Shown: positions 33,679 through 45,582, numbered from the stretch's first letter. The stretch is 64,000 bases of DNA from Serripes groenlandicus (GCA_031761405.1 JASEVX010000007.1:56365015-56429014), one strand, 5' to 3'. Numbers and translations: made by a program. The notes: generated by a model from the letters alone, not told the origin.

Positions 33679-36600
33679 CTGAAACAAGAAATGGATACAA
33701 CATGCATTTACTGATTATTTCTTGGAAATTATCGGTAGATTCTGAGATGTTTTAAGATTGACATCATTGAGAAAACACTAACTAATCAGTTGAGGAGAAA
33801 GGAGGAATTGCTCAAGGTGTGACACCTGCAGTAGACGACTATGAAACATACAGGCACAATATGGAAAATCACCATTAAAGCCTCTAAATAGTGAAACGAT
33901 TCATCAGCAATTTTGCCTTTTGCAACAACGTTTTCAAAAGACATCTGCAAGTAGTAAAGGATTTAAAAACAACGTTTTGTGTGTTTCGCACGAATTTCAA
34001 AAGACAATTGCGAACAATATTTTGGCCAAGATCTGCCTGCATATTCATGCTGTCTTATCTTTTATCTGCTCTGTTCGCTACTTATTTATCAATATTTAGA
34101 AAAAAATCAATCAATGAATATCATTAAACACAGATCGATAATCAACGGCGGCGATTTCATTCGCAAACATTCGATGGGACAAAAGTTAAAATCCTTTAAG
34201 GTCGGTTGTCATGGCTCTGATTATGCCAGCTGTTGTTGGATGGTTGAATGAATGCAGTCTAGCGTCGTTTTCAATAATTTCTCTGTCATATCACGGAGGC
34301 TGATTATATCTGTTCGTATGTTTTCTAGCTTTCTCACACTAGTACTCAATATAACAGTATTGCCAAGCAACTGACTTCATAAATACACTGTTAGCCCATT
34401 AGTATGTCAGCTGTAGATGATGATGTAGTCATGTACATTCACATTTCGTTTTTGGAATACGTTTATATGTCAGTTTACTCAGGGACGTAATTATGACAGT
34501 TTAACCATACACAACCAAACTTTTGGTAAAAGTAAAACTATGAAAATTCTCTATTAAAGAATGTCTAATTATTGAATAGAGTTAAATTATGGAAAAATTG
34601 CTCATTATGGTTTTTAAAAGTCGCCCACAGCATATTTGACAAAATGAGTGCATGTGGAAGGGATTGATTATGTGCAGAAGGAATACAAATCCTTACCTTA
34701 AAGTCGTTGGCCACCAGTCCGCGCGCCGAATGGCTGTCGGTCAGTTTATGTAGAACATCCACTACCTTGGTAGTGTCCGCTAAATTGGTCACCAGCTTGT
34801 CCAGCGCACCGCCAAATACAACCACGTGACCTTTCAGTTGATCGTTTTCTACCAACTCGGCTTCCGACTGGTCTTTAAATGCTTCAAAATAAACCTTGAA
34901 TGCTGGGTTCTTCTTGAAGAGTCTAAAATGGTAAAGTTCGACTACGATTCATTTAAGTCAAAACAAGTGTATATATCTTCGTCGTATATTCTCCTCAAGA
35001 TTGATATTATGACAAAAAGCTAGATTTATAACCACACTAATTTCACAATACGTATAGAATACCTATATTCTATGTACAAACGGAGATGCAATAGGACCTT
35101 GTTTTTGTCTGACGCTGTTCTTATCCTTTCTGAAAAAGAATTAGCGTCGATCGTGATATAGGAACTTGGTACCCGACACCTATTTGGTTATTTACAGAAT
35201 GGTAATCCGCCATTTGAACGTTAATGTCTTGAATAGTCTGACTTAAAGAAACAGTATTGCATAGATGCTGATAATATCGTATTTTATGCATTCCAAGAGA
35301 TATTTGTAACATTTTGGAATCGCATCACACAGACTAACCTGGCGGTGTTTTTAGATTAATTTAACCCTTTCCCTCATATAGACGCTTTCTGACGCCTCTG
35401 CAGCAGACGGCTTTTTGAAAACATAGTGACAAAAGAAGAAATTGCACAAAACGTGCAATTTCTCCTTTTGCCACAATGTTTTCCACTTTTTTGTCATAGG
35501 TTATCCATTCAATTATGGAGATTTTCTATTTTTTGACAAAATACGTTCAAAGTCGTCTGCTGCAGAATTGCCTTATGAGGGAAAGGGTTAACTACGGAAT
35601 CCTGGTCCCTGGTCGTACACACAATTAAAAGATGTGTTTCTTGTTCGCAATGTTTCCTTCATTTTCTACACCTTTTTTTCTGCTGTAAAACGACTGAAGT
35701 TGCCATTAAAAGTAGACGAAAGAAATGCGAGATTTTAATTTGTTGCCTTGTTTTTATTCAGTCTGGATATGATAGTCTGGTAGAGGGAAAACAGAGAGAT
35801 TGGAAGTTTGTTTGTCGCATTTGCTTTCTTAATCTGATCGCAACATATCTATCATACTCATCAAAGCTAAATAGCAAAAGAAGCCGATTACACTGTGTAA
35901 CATCAACACGGATCAGCGTAACCAAAACAAACACAAACACAACTGCTACAAAGTAAAATGCACATACTGTACGTTTTCTTTGTAAAAATGAACATGTAGG
36001 TAGTTGGACTGGCCGTTGTGACATGGCTGAATGATTGTTGCAAACAGTGTTAAACTTCAATCCATCAATTGTAAAAATACTATGCGACATCCGTAGGTAA
36101 ATGAGTGTAAGGTGCTTCCATAACAGTCATTCACTGCGGACATAAACACTCTGATGCCCGTCAGAACTAACGACAAAACCGCTACTGTTTTATGTTATTT
36201 TATCTGAAAAACTCTCAGGACTCGACACTATCAAATTTTGCAAACGTTCTCTGAGCTAATAAATTAACTCTATGCTCTAAAATAAGAATTCTGATCTGTC
36301 AATTTCTAGAATGTTTCTACTTTGACAACTCTGATACTTGAGTACACATTCTGAGTACAGAGTGGTGAACTTTTTTTTTATAGTTTTGGAGCTGGTATCT
36401 AAATAGAGGATATTTCATGAGTGTTTATTTATTATCACTTTTATTTAACAAATTCACTAAGATGATATGCCGCGAGTCTTGGCGAGCTTAGTTAACGAGT
36501 ATATTAAAAGACTAAGTGATAATACATAGATACGAATGAGATATTCTATTTATCACATAAAATGACTTTTGAAGCGTTACACGAAATGTGCCGTTTTGGG

Positions 36601-39600
36601 CGCCAAAGTGACTAACGTGTTATAACGTCAAACCGCTGACGTGACGTCATTTGCATTGTTTGGTTTCCGCTGTAACAAAGACTTGAGCGTAAGACTGAAA
36701 ACCAAACAAGTCGTGTCATATAATATTTATGTAATGGGATTTTGACACTCCCAGAGGGGGGCTTTATGTGATAAGTTAATTTAAACATCCGATGGGTCAC
36801 TTATGGTTGACAATTAATGGGCAGCTTTTATCGGTTTGGGGTCATACAGCCGCCACTTCAGTTTGGTAACATTTAAAGGTTTACATTGGTGTGTGTGGGG
36901 CTACACTTCTTCTTGTCTATGTACAGGTTACAGGTTTCACTGTTTCAATTGCCAGTTAATCCATTTTCTCAAGTCGCGGTTTATTTTATTGGGTACATAA
37001 ATAGAAAAGGGGACCAAGTACATTGTACATGCAAAGTATATTTCTGTCATATAATCTGGAGTAACATAAGTGTGTGCATTGGCATTTTGAATAAACGTAT
37101 CCTTTCCCACATACAACAGATCTGCAACAGACGACTTTGATAATTATGGAAAATCTCTATGAATGAAAGTAAAATTGAAAACATTGTTACAAAAGGACAA
37201 CTTGCTTATTAAGAGCAATTGTTGCTTTTGCCACTATGTTTTCAAAAGTCGTATGTTGCAGAGGCGTCAACAAGCGTTAGTATCAGGGAAAGGGGGTTAA
37301 CCATCAATATTATTGACACGGCATCAGACCCCAATAAATAAAAGTTGCAAGATGAAGCTGCACTTTATCTTTCTTCTTTGTTAGGAAAAATGCACATTCA
37401 TTTTCATAATGATGTTATAAGTTTGCATTAAATTAAAATGCTGCGACAATAAGTTGATCCAATCCGATTGACTATATACGGTGTAATATGATTATAACGG
37501 TGAAGACTCAGGTGAGCCTGTACATCCGCCTAGTCTCACCAGCATCTTACCTTTGTTGTAGACCACTGTACCTAATACATCTTCTGATTAAAAGCTAGAA
37601 GGGTAGTCCCACTAGTTTATTGCCAATGTAATACCTTCCTTTAAATGGTATCTAATCGGAAAGTCAGTAAGACCACAATTCGCATGACGCGACTCAATTA
37701 TATATAATAATGCACTATGTAAAAATGTTTCTATTCGTATCATCATTATATATTGATTTTGCATGTTAACAATTCTACAGCAGATGACTTTGAACATATT
37801 TTGTAAAAAAATGGAAAATCTCTGTAATTGAATGGATAACCTATGACTAAAAGTGGAAAACATTGTGGCAAAAGGAGAAATTGCTCATTTTGAGCAATTT
37901 CTTCTTTTGTCACTATGTTTTCGAAAAGCCTTCTTCTGCTGTTAAAATGTCCATAACCATAAACCATCGTATGAAATAATAGGTTTATAAAATATACCTC
38001 AATAAATTAAAATTTGCAAGATAAAGTTGCACTTCCCTTTTCTTTCTTTTTTCATGAGAAAGACAAATTCATTTTCGTAATAATGTAATAAGCTTGCATT
38101 AAATTAAGATTCTGCGACAATAAGATGATCCAATCTGATTGACCTTACAGTGTACATTTATTGACCCCCAACTTGACAGACGCGGCTATAAGGCTAGAAT
38201 CTACACACGCATGTTATATAGTCTTGATAACACAGTTTCGGCTGCACGCCAACTAGCTATCGTAAGTATAATCATAGCCATTGCCCAAACGCAGATAATC
38301 TAAGTTCCTGGTATATATAACCTTCTGGCTAAAACCTAGAAGTGTATTGATACCCTTTTTATACGATACTTGTTCGCCTACCATGCATATGACGTTTGTG
38401 AAATACACAGGAACTATAATGTTGTAGTAGCGATAACGGGTTTGGTAATGTACGGGTTTGGGCCGTCTCATTCCGTCTTAGGGGGAAAAATAGAGATATA
38501 GAGTAATGATTCGTGAAACAGAAAATCCTAAGGAGGCGAAAAGTCCACAATGTTGGTTTTCTCGTGGAACGGCTCATATATTTATAGGTGGCTTTGTGTC
38601 GCAATATATATGTTGCCGATAAATTATATATGCCGATAAAATTGAACACATCTCAGAAAAAAACGAAAAACAAAAAAGCTCTTTTCATCTTTCGAAATAA
38701 TAAATAAAACTGTGTATATTTTCCTTTTCTTCTATATATATATTTTTTAAATAAGCTCTTTGCTCGCCGAGACTGTACCCTAGAAAAGTTTGTGTTGTCA
38801 TAGTCTTCGTCCGCATCACCAAACGTTTTCAGGGCGTTACTAACATGTATAGATAGATACGTGTCTCCCAAGTTCGTGAAGAGAAACATATAAAAAACGA
38901 TCACTCGTCTCAATTGACTGCTATGAAAACTATACAACACAGTAACTATTATGTCGCAGTAACGATATCGGGTTTGGTATTGCACTACGAGGGGCGTGGA
39001 TAATTGATATCTCGCGAGACCGAGTTCGAGAGAGATACCAATTTGACCACGCCCCGAGTAGACAATACTTAGACCTGTATCGCCAATGCAACATAATTTT
39101 CATTTTATTATTTACCATGTATTACTTTTAAGACATAATAAAGAAAACGAAAAACAAAATAGTCTGCTGCATACATATATGTGTTGAATGTGGAAAAGGG
39201 TTAAAGAAATACGTGTTCTGATAAGGTCGACTGATTTGGTATGTTGGATTATAAAGGAATTGTATTTTAATGAGATTTGAACGAGTATGACCTAATTAAA
39301 AACACGTATTATTACAAGATAATATCAACATTACTATAATGCTTTATTTTACAAATGTCACCCCTTCACATTTAACATGTGTGACTACGTGACTTTAACT
39401 ATACGAATACATGTTTAGATATGAGCCATCCCACGAGAAAACCAACATTATGGATCGACACAAATCAGCCTGCGCAGTCAGCGCAGGCTAATCCGGGCCG
39501 ACACGTTCCGTCTCGGGGGGGGGGGGGGGGGGGGGGAAGATATAGAATAATGATTCCTGAAACAGAAAATCTACAGGAGGCGAAAAGCGTCTGCCCGGAT

Positions 39601-41134
39601 AAGCCTGCGCGGCATCTTTAAGCTGATCCGAGTCGACACTTTACGCACAGTCCACAATGATGGCTTTCTCGTGGAACGGCTCATAAAAACAAAAAGCTCT
39701 TTTCATCTTTCGAAATATTAAATAAAACTGTGTTTTTTTCTCCTTTTCTTCTATATTTTTTTTTCAAATATGATTTTTGTTCGCCGAGACTGTGCCCCAG
39801 AAAAGTTTGTGTTGTCATAGTCTTCGTCGGCGTTAGCATGTCTCCCAAATTCGTGAAGAGAAACATATAAAAAACGATCACTCCTCTCAATTGACTGCTT
39901 TTACTGCAGTGCTTTGATTTTTATGTGTCAGCGACAGTTCACTTATTCATTTAGAAGGACACGACTTTCGAAAATATTGTGGCAAAGGGAGAAATTGCTC
40001 ATAATGAGCAATTTCTCCTTTTGCCACAATGTTTACAACTATACCTAATCATTAAACTGTTATATATGGAAACAAATTACACATTTTTGAGATATTTCAA
40101 AAGTCGTCTGCAGGAGATTTGTTATATGAGGGAAAGAGTTAAATGGTTTAAGGCCAACTGTTTTATAAACGTTCAGTTGAAAGGTTAAGTTGATTGCGTA
40201 ATTAATTTATTTGCAAATCAATTGATCACAATTAAAGATGAAACAATTCATTGGCACGGGTCATTGAAACACGAACGTGACTAAATGCCTATTGAAACTA
40301 ATTGTCTGAAGAACAAAAACACAAATGATCTAAACAAACCCAGTCAGGCGAAAACAAATTATAATGTAGGGTGACATATAGGGTGTATATATTGCAGAAA
40401 ATGTATTATTGCATTGTACGCCTTGATAACAATAACCTTGTCTCAAAACTGTATCTAAAATGGCAAGCACTTCAGGTACTTTTAAAGTGTCTGTCATCTA
40501 TTCTACTACTATATATATATGTGTGTTCATAGAATAAATCTCACTTAATTGGGGGGAAATCCATTAAACTTTACATCACTGATTGAGTATTGGTGCTTTA
40601 CGACGCTTTCAACATATTTCAATTATACCACAGAGTATCCTGGGTAAGTTTCCAGTACTACGTACTAGTCATTGTATCCTGACACCAGCCAGTCAGTCGT
40701 AATGCGAATCCCGCTACCCTAAGCGCCAAGGCGGGCAGCCATTACTACCAAGTCTTTGGTAAGATCCGTTCGGGAATCAAACCCGCGATCTCTCGCTACC
40801 GAGGCGGACGCTCTACCACTACACCACCGAGGAGGTGACTGAGCGCTGGTAAAAGTGTACTAGTTCGCAATTGAAGCGATTACTTCCCTTTTAAAACAAT
40901 TTGGTATGATCTGGTCGGGGATCTAACCAGCGACCTCTTGCACATGTGGCGGATGCTTTCTTGCGAATGGGTGTATGACGGTTTTCAAAGAACTTGTATT
41001 TACCTCAGGAAGAAGGCCATTCCATGCTTGTCGTCCCATTCAGCGTACAGCTGTTTCCACGTCGTCTGTACAAGTGAAATCTCGATCTCGGTGAGATTTC
41101 CCGAGTCGTCCGAGACTTTGGCGGTACCACACAT
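33541..41134 (-). CDS. Globin gene, three exons, 164 aa
   Basis: Haem-binding globin, cytosolic, for O2 binding or related redox roles. Joined on the - strand: 41134-41004, 34922-34697, 33678-33541, all GT-AG. Introns sit at the ancestral globin positions: phase 2 in helix B (B12.2, Arg44) and phase 0 in helix G (G7.0, after Lys119). Key residues: Trp26 (A12), Phe42 (B10), Phe56 (CD1), His76 (distal E7), His108 (proximal F8). HGMAFFLRLF aligns residue for residue with the B helix of neuroglobin, and the E7-F8 spacing of 32 also matches neuroglobin, but the N-terminus is about 13 residues longer. Subfamily is not settled. It is convergent with NRF1. Intron 1 is 6.1 kb and repeat-filled; intron 2 is 1.0 kb. 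Confidence 0.93.
33780..33960. mobile_element. TTAA MITE scraps in globin intron 2
   Basis: ACACCTGCAGTAGACGACTA and TTTGCCTTTTGCAACAACGT with GTTTTCAAAAGACATCTGCA. Confidence 0.5.
34255..34430 (-). mobile_element. SINE family B, headless, in globin intron 2
   Basis: CGTCGTTTTCAATAATTTCT, CATATCACGGAGGCTGATTA, TTTCTCACACTAGTACTCAA, GCCCATTAGT. Confidence 0.75.
34697..34922 (-). CDS. Globin exon 2 (C to G helices, haem pocket)
   Basis: Acceptor CATTTTAG, donor TTTAAG|GTAAGG. The first base completes Arg44. Encodes LFKKNPAFKVYFEAFKD, LKGHVVVFGGALDKLV (distal His76) and VLHKLTDSHSARGLV (proximal His108), 75 codons. Confidence 0.95.
35361..35591. mobile_element. TTAA MITE, intact, in globin intron 1
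   Basis: TTAACCCTTTCCCTCATATA to TTATGAGGGAAAGGGTTAA; the central GAAATTGCACAAAACGTGCAA hairpin is perfect. Confidence 0.96.
35592..36400. other. Globin intron 1 DNA; 110-codon - strand frame, unknown
   Basis: The frame at 36090-35758 carries one hydrophobic run (FYFVAVVFVFVLVTLI) but no family or splice context is recognised; probably chance. Confidence 0.3.
36405..36775. mobile_element. Foldback element, copy 2 (AAATAGAGGAT..., TTATCACATAA)
   Basis: AAATAGAGGATATTTCATGA at the left, TATTCTATTTATCACATAAA at 36540, and CTTTATGTGATAA at the right end. Same layout as 4425-4975, including a TGACGTCAT core. Confidence 0.65.
37097..37300. mobile_element. TTAA MITE, old subfamily
   Basis: TATCCTTTCCCACATACAAC to CAGGGAAAGGGGGTTAA. 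Confidence 0.8.
37765..37955. mobile_element. TTAA MITE, both ends damaged
   Basis: TTAACAATTCTACAGCAGAT (the outer CCCTTTCCCTCATACG is missing) through GAGCAATTTCTTCTTTTGTC to AAAAGCCTTCTTCTGC. 37320-37500 and 37980-38110 flank it with similar AT-rich sequence sharing AATAAATTAAAATTTGCAAGA-type strings. Confidence 0.8.
38470..38575. mobile_element. Family F, right half
   Basis: ATTCCGTCTTAGGGGGAAAA through AATGATTCGTGAAACAGAAA to TTTTCTCGTGGAACGGCTC. Confidence 0.85.
39423..39682. mobile_element. Family F, intact, with a run of 22 G
   Basis: GAGCCATCCCACGAGAAAAC to CTTTCTCGTGGAACGGCTC. The GGGGG stretch of the family has grown to 22 G at 39515-39536. Confidence 0.92.
39960..40142. mobile_element. 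TTAA MITE, old subfamily, left end lost
   Basis: TTGTGGCAAAGGGAGAAATT, perfect GAAATTGCTCATAATGAGCA hairpin, end TATGAGGGAAAGAGTTAA. Confidence 0.85.
40580..40845 (-). mobile_element. tRNA-derived SINE (family C)
   Basis: - strand head CACCTCCTCGGTGGTGTAGT with GGGTTTGATTCCCG; tail TGATTGAGTATTGGTGCTTT on +. In globin intron 1, 160 bp from exon 1. Confidence 0.85.
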
Positions 41135-41139
41135 GCATG
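41004..41139 (-). CDS. Globin exon 1 (A and B helices)
   Basis: An acceptor-like TTTTCCAG ends at 41140, so a 5' UTR exon probably lies at higher coordinates. The coding start is taken as ATG at 41134 (MCGTAKVSDD); an ATG four bases upstream is out of frame and closes early. Encodes SLVQTTWKQLYAEW and HGMAFFL. Donor CTGAG|GTAAAT, phase 2. Splicing upstream of the ATG with more coding sequence cannot be excluded. Confidence 0.88.
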
Positions 41140-41289
41140 CTGGAAAAAGAAGATTACTATTACTAGCACGATACAAAGGACATGCAGTCGACTTCTGGAA
41201 ACATTGTAAAGCTCCGTACAAAGAGTGTAGCTTTCCAGATAGTCATTGCAACTAGTCACGTGTGATGACTTTCCGTAAAACATTCAAGT

Positions 41290-41550
41290 TTGAAGCAGAC
41301 GACTCCTAACCTATGACAAAAAGTGGAAAACATTGTGGCAAAAGGAGAAATTGCACGTTTGTGCAATTTCTTCTTTTGTCATTATGTTTTCAAAAAGCCG
41401 TCTGCTGCAGAGGGCGTCACACATGCAACAAATCTGCAGCAGAATTCTCTGTACATATGAGTGATATCTTCATTTATAGAGAATTTCGTGTTTTGCCTAG
41501 ATCATACCAAAGTCGTCTGTTGCAGATGTGGTGTATGTTGAAAAGTTAAT
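41290..41550. mobile_element. TTAA MITE, broken copy followed by an old copy
   Basis: AACCTATGACAAAAAGTGGA to GCCGTCTGCTGCAGAGGGCG, then AACAAATCTGCAGCAGAATT and GTCGTCTGTTGCAGATGTGG. Confidence 0.75.
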
Positions 41551-41599
41551 GTATCTGCGTACAGCGAAGACAGTCTGAGATGATCCCTACCCAACTCGT

Positions 41600-41840
41600 A
41601 TCAGTGTCTTCACTTTCCGCCTATATGTTATATAATGCATATTCTGAATAAAGTAAAACAAACTTGTGACAAAAAGTGATATTGTTAATTAGTTGAAGCA
41701 ATTTCTCCTTTTGCTACCTTAGGCGTCACAGAAAGCCTACCAACCTGTATTGTCATCGTTAATGTGTGTGTCCCTCTATCTAAAAAGCATATGATTTTCT
41801 GTTCAAACATGATGAAAGTATGTTTACGTAACAATAATTG
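41600..41840. other. Upstream of globin exon 1, nothing clear
   Basis: Includes a MITE scrap (41660-41730). Where the globin promoter lies is not visible. Confidence 0.4.
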
Positions 41841-41842
41841 AT

Positions 41843-42340
41843 AATAATAATAATAATAATAAATTGTTTATTTTAAGAAGATAACACATTATGCATTTTA
41901 TACAAATTAACAAATGTAGAAAGTCATATTTACATGTGGTCTTCTGTAACAAAACACATTTTTAACAAATCATTCATTCAATTATACGACAAGCACCATC
42001 ATGTTAAAGTAAATAGTAAATACCGATTTTAAAAACAACATTATATCACATATTTCAGCATTCATACAGAACATATTTGTATCCATAAGCATATATAAAT
42101 TGAAACAAATGAAAACAATGTTTGTAAATACTTTTCTTATAATTTCGATATGTTAAGTAAGTGCTTTTTACACTGGTATTTAAAAGTTTGTAACTTAGTA
42201 ACATTCTTAATATTTGAAGGCAGACTGTTCAATATTAAGAATATAACTAATAATGGTGGCACACAGACTATGAGTAAGTTAACCCCGTCCAAAATACTAC
42301 AAAGGACAATGTTAATGAGTATTGTCTCTTTTTGCCACAA
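41843..42340 (-). mobile_element. Non-LTR retrotransposon 3' end, decayed
   Basis: On the - strand LNSLPSNIKNVTKLQTFKYQ then CKKHLL and a stop matches the C-terminus of CR1/Jockey-type reverse transcriptase ORFs (usual form WNSLP..I....S...FK..L). Downstream lies AT-rich 3' UTR ending in a (TTA)n tail at 41868-41843, a typical element end. Strongly 5' truncated, so not functional. Confidence 0.7.
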
Positions 42341-42704
42341 TTTTTTCAAAAGTTGTCTGCTCCAAATACAAAATGCATCTGCAGGTGGAAAAGGGTAAAC
42401 ATAGTGTCTAGAGAATAATTATCATGGGATGTTATTAGTTGCCCGGATGATAATAATTTACTTCCTATATTAGGTCACAAATGATCAACGATGAACAAAA
42501 AAACTAAAATATGGTCACGTCCCGTCTCAATAAGCAGAAGTAAACGGTTTCAAATCAATCTGCTCTAACTAGATAAATTAGATAACAAAAATCACATAGA
42601 TGCTTATATATTAGCATTTAGTGCCTCTAGTTATAAGTTAAGTGTGACACAAGCTTTGGAAGGAGAGAGGGAAGTATATTCTCCTTCCAGTTAATCAGAA
42701 GTAT

Positions 42705-43925
42705 GATAACAACAAGAGGCCCAAAGAGGGCCAGTATCGCTCCACTGCCATTAGGCAAAACTCTCCAAACAGTCCCACACCCTGGTGGCCATGTCTTTCG
42801 ACCAATCAACATGGCTTGGAGGAATCTAATAGAGGGTCACCCTAGGAACATTTCTACAAAATATTTATGAAAATCAGCCCAACACTTTCAGAGAAGAAGA
42901 TTTTTTTAAGTTTTCACTATAGCCATATTATAAGTCAAAATAGCCCCGCCGCCTGTCGGCCATAGTTTTCGACCAATCAACATAGCTTAGAGGGTCACCC
43001 TAGGAACATTTCTACAACACTGTTTGAATATCGGCCTAACACTTTCGGAGAAGAAAATATTTTAAGCTTTCACTATAGTCATATAAGGCAAAATAAACCC
43101 GCCCTCTGGCGGCCATGTTTTTCGACCAGTCAACATGGCTTGGTGGAGGTCTCCCAAAGAACATTTCTACAAAAATATTTGAAAACTGGCCAAACACTTC
43201 CGGAGGAGACCATTTTTTAACTTTTCACTATAGCCATATAAGGCAAAATAGCCCCGCCCCTTGGAAGCCATGTTTTTTACCAATCAACTTAGCTTGAAGG
43301 AATATGATAGAGAGTCACCCAAGGAACATTTCGGCTTGACACTTTCGGAGGAGAAGACTTTGTAAGTTTTCACTATAGTCATAAAATAGCCCCGCCCTCT
43401 GATGGTCATGTTTTTCGGCCAATCAACATGGCTTGAAGGGATCTGATAGAGGGTCTCACAAAGAACATTTCTACAAAATGTTTAGAAAATTGGCCAAACA
43501 CTTTCGGAGGAGAAGATTTTTTTAAGTTTTCACTTTAGCCATATAAGGCAAAAAAGCCCATCCCCCTGGCGACCTTTTTTTTTATGACCAATCATCTTGG
43601 CTTGAAGGAATTTAATAGAAGGTCACCCAAGCAATATTTCAACAAAATTATATGAAAATCGGCCTGACACTTCCGGAGGAGAAGAAGATTTTTTAAGTTT
43701 TCACTTTTTTCCCCACAGAATTTTGCATGGATCCAAAAGATTTGAAGGAACTTAGGAGAGGTCATTGACAGGATGCTTCCTATGAAGTTTCATCCCAATT
43801 GGCCAAGTGGTTAGGGAGGAGAAGTCGTTTAAAGCAAAAAGTTTACGGACGGTCGCACGCACGCACGGACGCACGACGAACAATTCCCCATGACATAAGC
43901 TTTCAGCCAGTGGAGCTAAAAACGG
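42705..43925 (-). mobile_element. Family D repeat with six internal units
   Basis: On - strand it starts TTTAGCTCCACTGGCTGAAA, then GTCGTGCGTCCGTGCGTGCG and CAATTGGGATGAAACTTCAT, then six diverged units (about 135-170 bp) marked by CCATG.TTTTCGACCAATCAA, GAACATTTCTACAAAA, CACTTTCGGAGGAGAAGA and ATAGCCATATAAGGCAAAAT, starting near 42787, 42957, 43110, 43266, 43400 and 43568. It ends with GAGGCCCAAAGAGGGCCAGT. Confidence 0.85.
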
Positions 43926-44141
43926 GAGTATATAAACAATAAATACGAAGTAATTTTACAAAGTTTAAAGATATTTATGATTAAAATTGAGCATTTATGA
44001 AATTAAAACAAAACGTTCCGTGACATGTATAGTCAGCATATAGCAATAATACAATGGTCTGAATGAACAAACTGTATTGGGGAACGTTTTAAGTTTAGAA
44101 ATACAACAGCATTTTATAAAATTATAGGCAAAAACATCTCC

Positions 44142-44295
44142 CGAATTTTGGGGCCGTTAACCAAACAAATAAAAACGCGTAGCCTAGGAAGTTGGGGGAA
44201 AAATGAACTTTTTTTATGAGCTTTGATGAATCGGGTCAGGGCCGTAAACCAAACTATTAAAAACAGCGCAGCCTAGGAAGTTGGGGGAAAAGTTT
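44142..44295. repeat. Direct repeat pair, about 93 bp apart
   Basis: GGGCCGTTAACCAAACAAAT / GGGCCGTAAACCAAACTATT, each followed by AAAAAC.GCG.AGCCTAGGAA and GTTGGGGGAAAA. Confidence 0.85.
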
Positions 44296-44299
44296 AACA

Positions 44300-44860
44300 C
44301 TAATAATGTCGGTTGCTCACTTTTCGATTACGTCACCCCATGGTACAAAATTAAAACCTATCAGATACTTCCACGCGGCGTCAATAAAACATTGTTGATA
44401 TAGACAAACATGTTTAATTTGAGCAATTTGTCCTTTTTGTCACAGTCTTAATACCATTCGTCTGCTGCAAAAGCTTGCCAGAGTCGTAAACTTTGAATTG
44501 AATTTAATCGTAAACCACAGTTATCTGTGCGGAGGAAAATTGTCACGTTTTGTCATTTTGACGTCTTAAACTTGTTTATTGTTCCTGTATTCCCTACATT
44601 GACGAATTTTTAATCCCTATAGTTATGTGAGTGTACTATAAATATTGTCCATGTAAAACATGTAACTTTAATTTGCACGATTTATCTAAAAAAAAGAAAA
44701 GAAAATGTGTTTAAAACTTTAATTTAAACTTATTTATTTTACATCGATTGCGAAACAAGCTTTAAGCTTATAATTGACATTACATTAATTTGCCGCGTCA
44801 GCTTGCGCGTCGTCTTTATATCATTGAAAGATTTAGATCGCGAGAAAAGGCTATACCTTG
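44300..44860. other. Intergenic DNA, MITE scrap only
   Basis: 44410-44475 has TTTGAGCAATTTGTCCTTTT and CGTCTGCTGCAAAAGC; otherwise nothing. Confidence 0.5.
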
Positions 44861-45045
44861 TTAACTCTTTCAGCGCCAAATGTAATATTGAGGTTTTTGC
44901 AAACGAGCTGTCTCACCTGAAATCAGCATTGTTTACTTTTTAGTTATCAAAATAGTCCAAACTTTTATTACATGAGAAATGGAGACACCCGATTTTGAAC
45001 ATGGAAGAGTCTACTTTAAACAATTCGGCGCTGAAAGAGTTTTAA
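44861..45045. mobile_element. TTAA MITE family G, internal deletion
   Basis: TTAACTCTTTCAGCGCCAAA to GGCGCTGAAAGAGTTTTAA; one arm of the internal hairpin is deleted. Confidence 0.92.
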
Positions 45046-45236
45046 CTTGATATCAACGGAGGAAATTCTTATAAAACTTATGATCCATTTTTATCGCAAT
45101 TTATTCAATAAGGGTGAAGGAAAGATAACACAATCTATAACGTGTAATAATTTAGTAATAAATATTTAAAGTCATTAGAAAACAAACAAATGAAAGTTGG
45201 AGACCGTTTAACCCTTTACCGATACATCGATTTATT

Positions 45237-45440
45237 GATTTTTTTGGGGGTTTAACGCCGTTTTTAACAATTTCTCAGTTATATCACGGCGGCCAGTTCA
45301 CCTACTCATGCATTTCCTGGTTTTCTCACACCAGTACTCCACACAACAATCTTCCCAAGCAAATTAACTGGCTGCTTTTCCACATAGACTAAGCCCATTG
45401 GTGGAAGACGAATGACGCATGTCGCATTGACTTTCCGATA
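45237..45440 (-). mobile_element. SINE family B, headless
   Basis: TTAACGCCGTTTTTAACAAT, ATCACGGCGGCCAGTTCACC, TCTCACACCAGTACTCCACA, CCCATTGGTGGAAGACGAAT. Confidence 0.85.
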
Positions 45441-45582
45441 CATCGAATAAACTGATTACCACTCAACCCAAATGTTTAGTTCAAATAGTGCGTGCAACTC
45501 GACGATGGTATCAGATCAATGCGACTTTGATACACTTGAAGAATGGTTGCTTTGGAAAGCATCGTTTACTCAAAACCAGAAA

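Larger units (their letters stand above)
38404..39900. repeat. Local duplication about 1.02 kb apart in globin intron 1
   Basis: 38510-38925 and 39545-39898 match over a family F right end plus its non-repeat flank (AGCTCTTTTCATCTTTCGAA, GTTTGTGTTGTCATAGTCTT, AACATATAAAAAACGATCAC). A second pair, near 38410 and 38943, shares ACGGGTTTGGTAATG / TCGGGTTTGGTATTG. Confidence 0.85.

Noticed and set aside
35758..36090. 110-residue - strand ORF with a hydrophobic segment
   Set aside because: Single hydrophobic run, inside the globin intron, no family resemblance or splice support.
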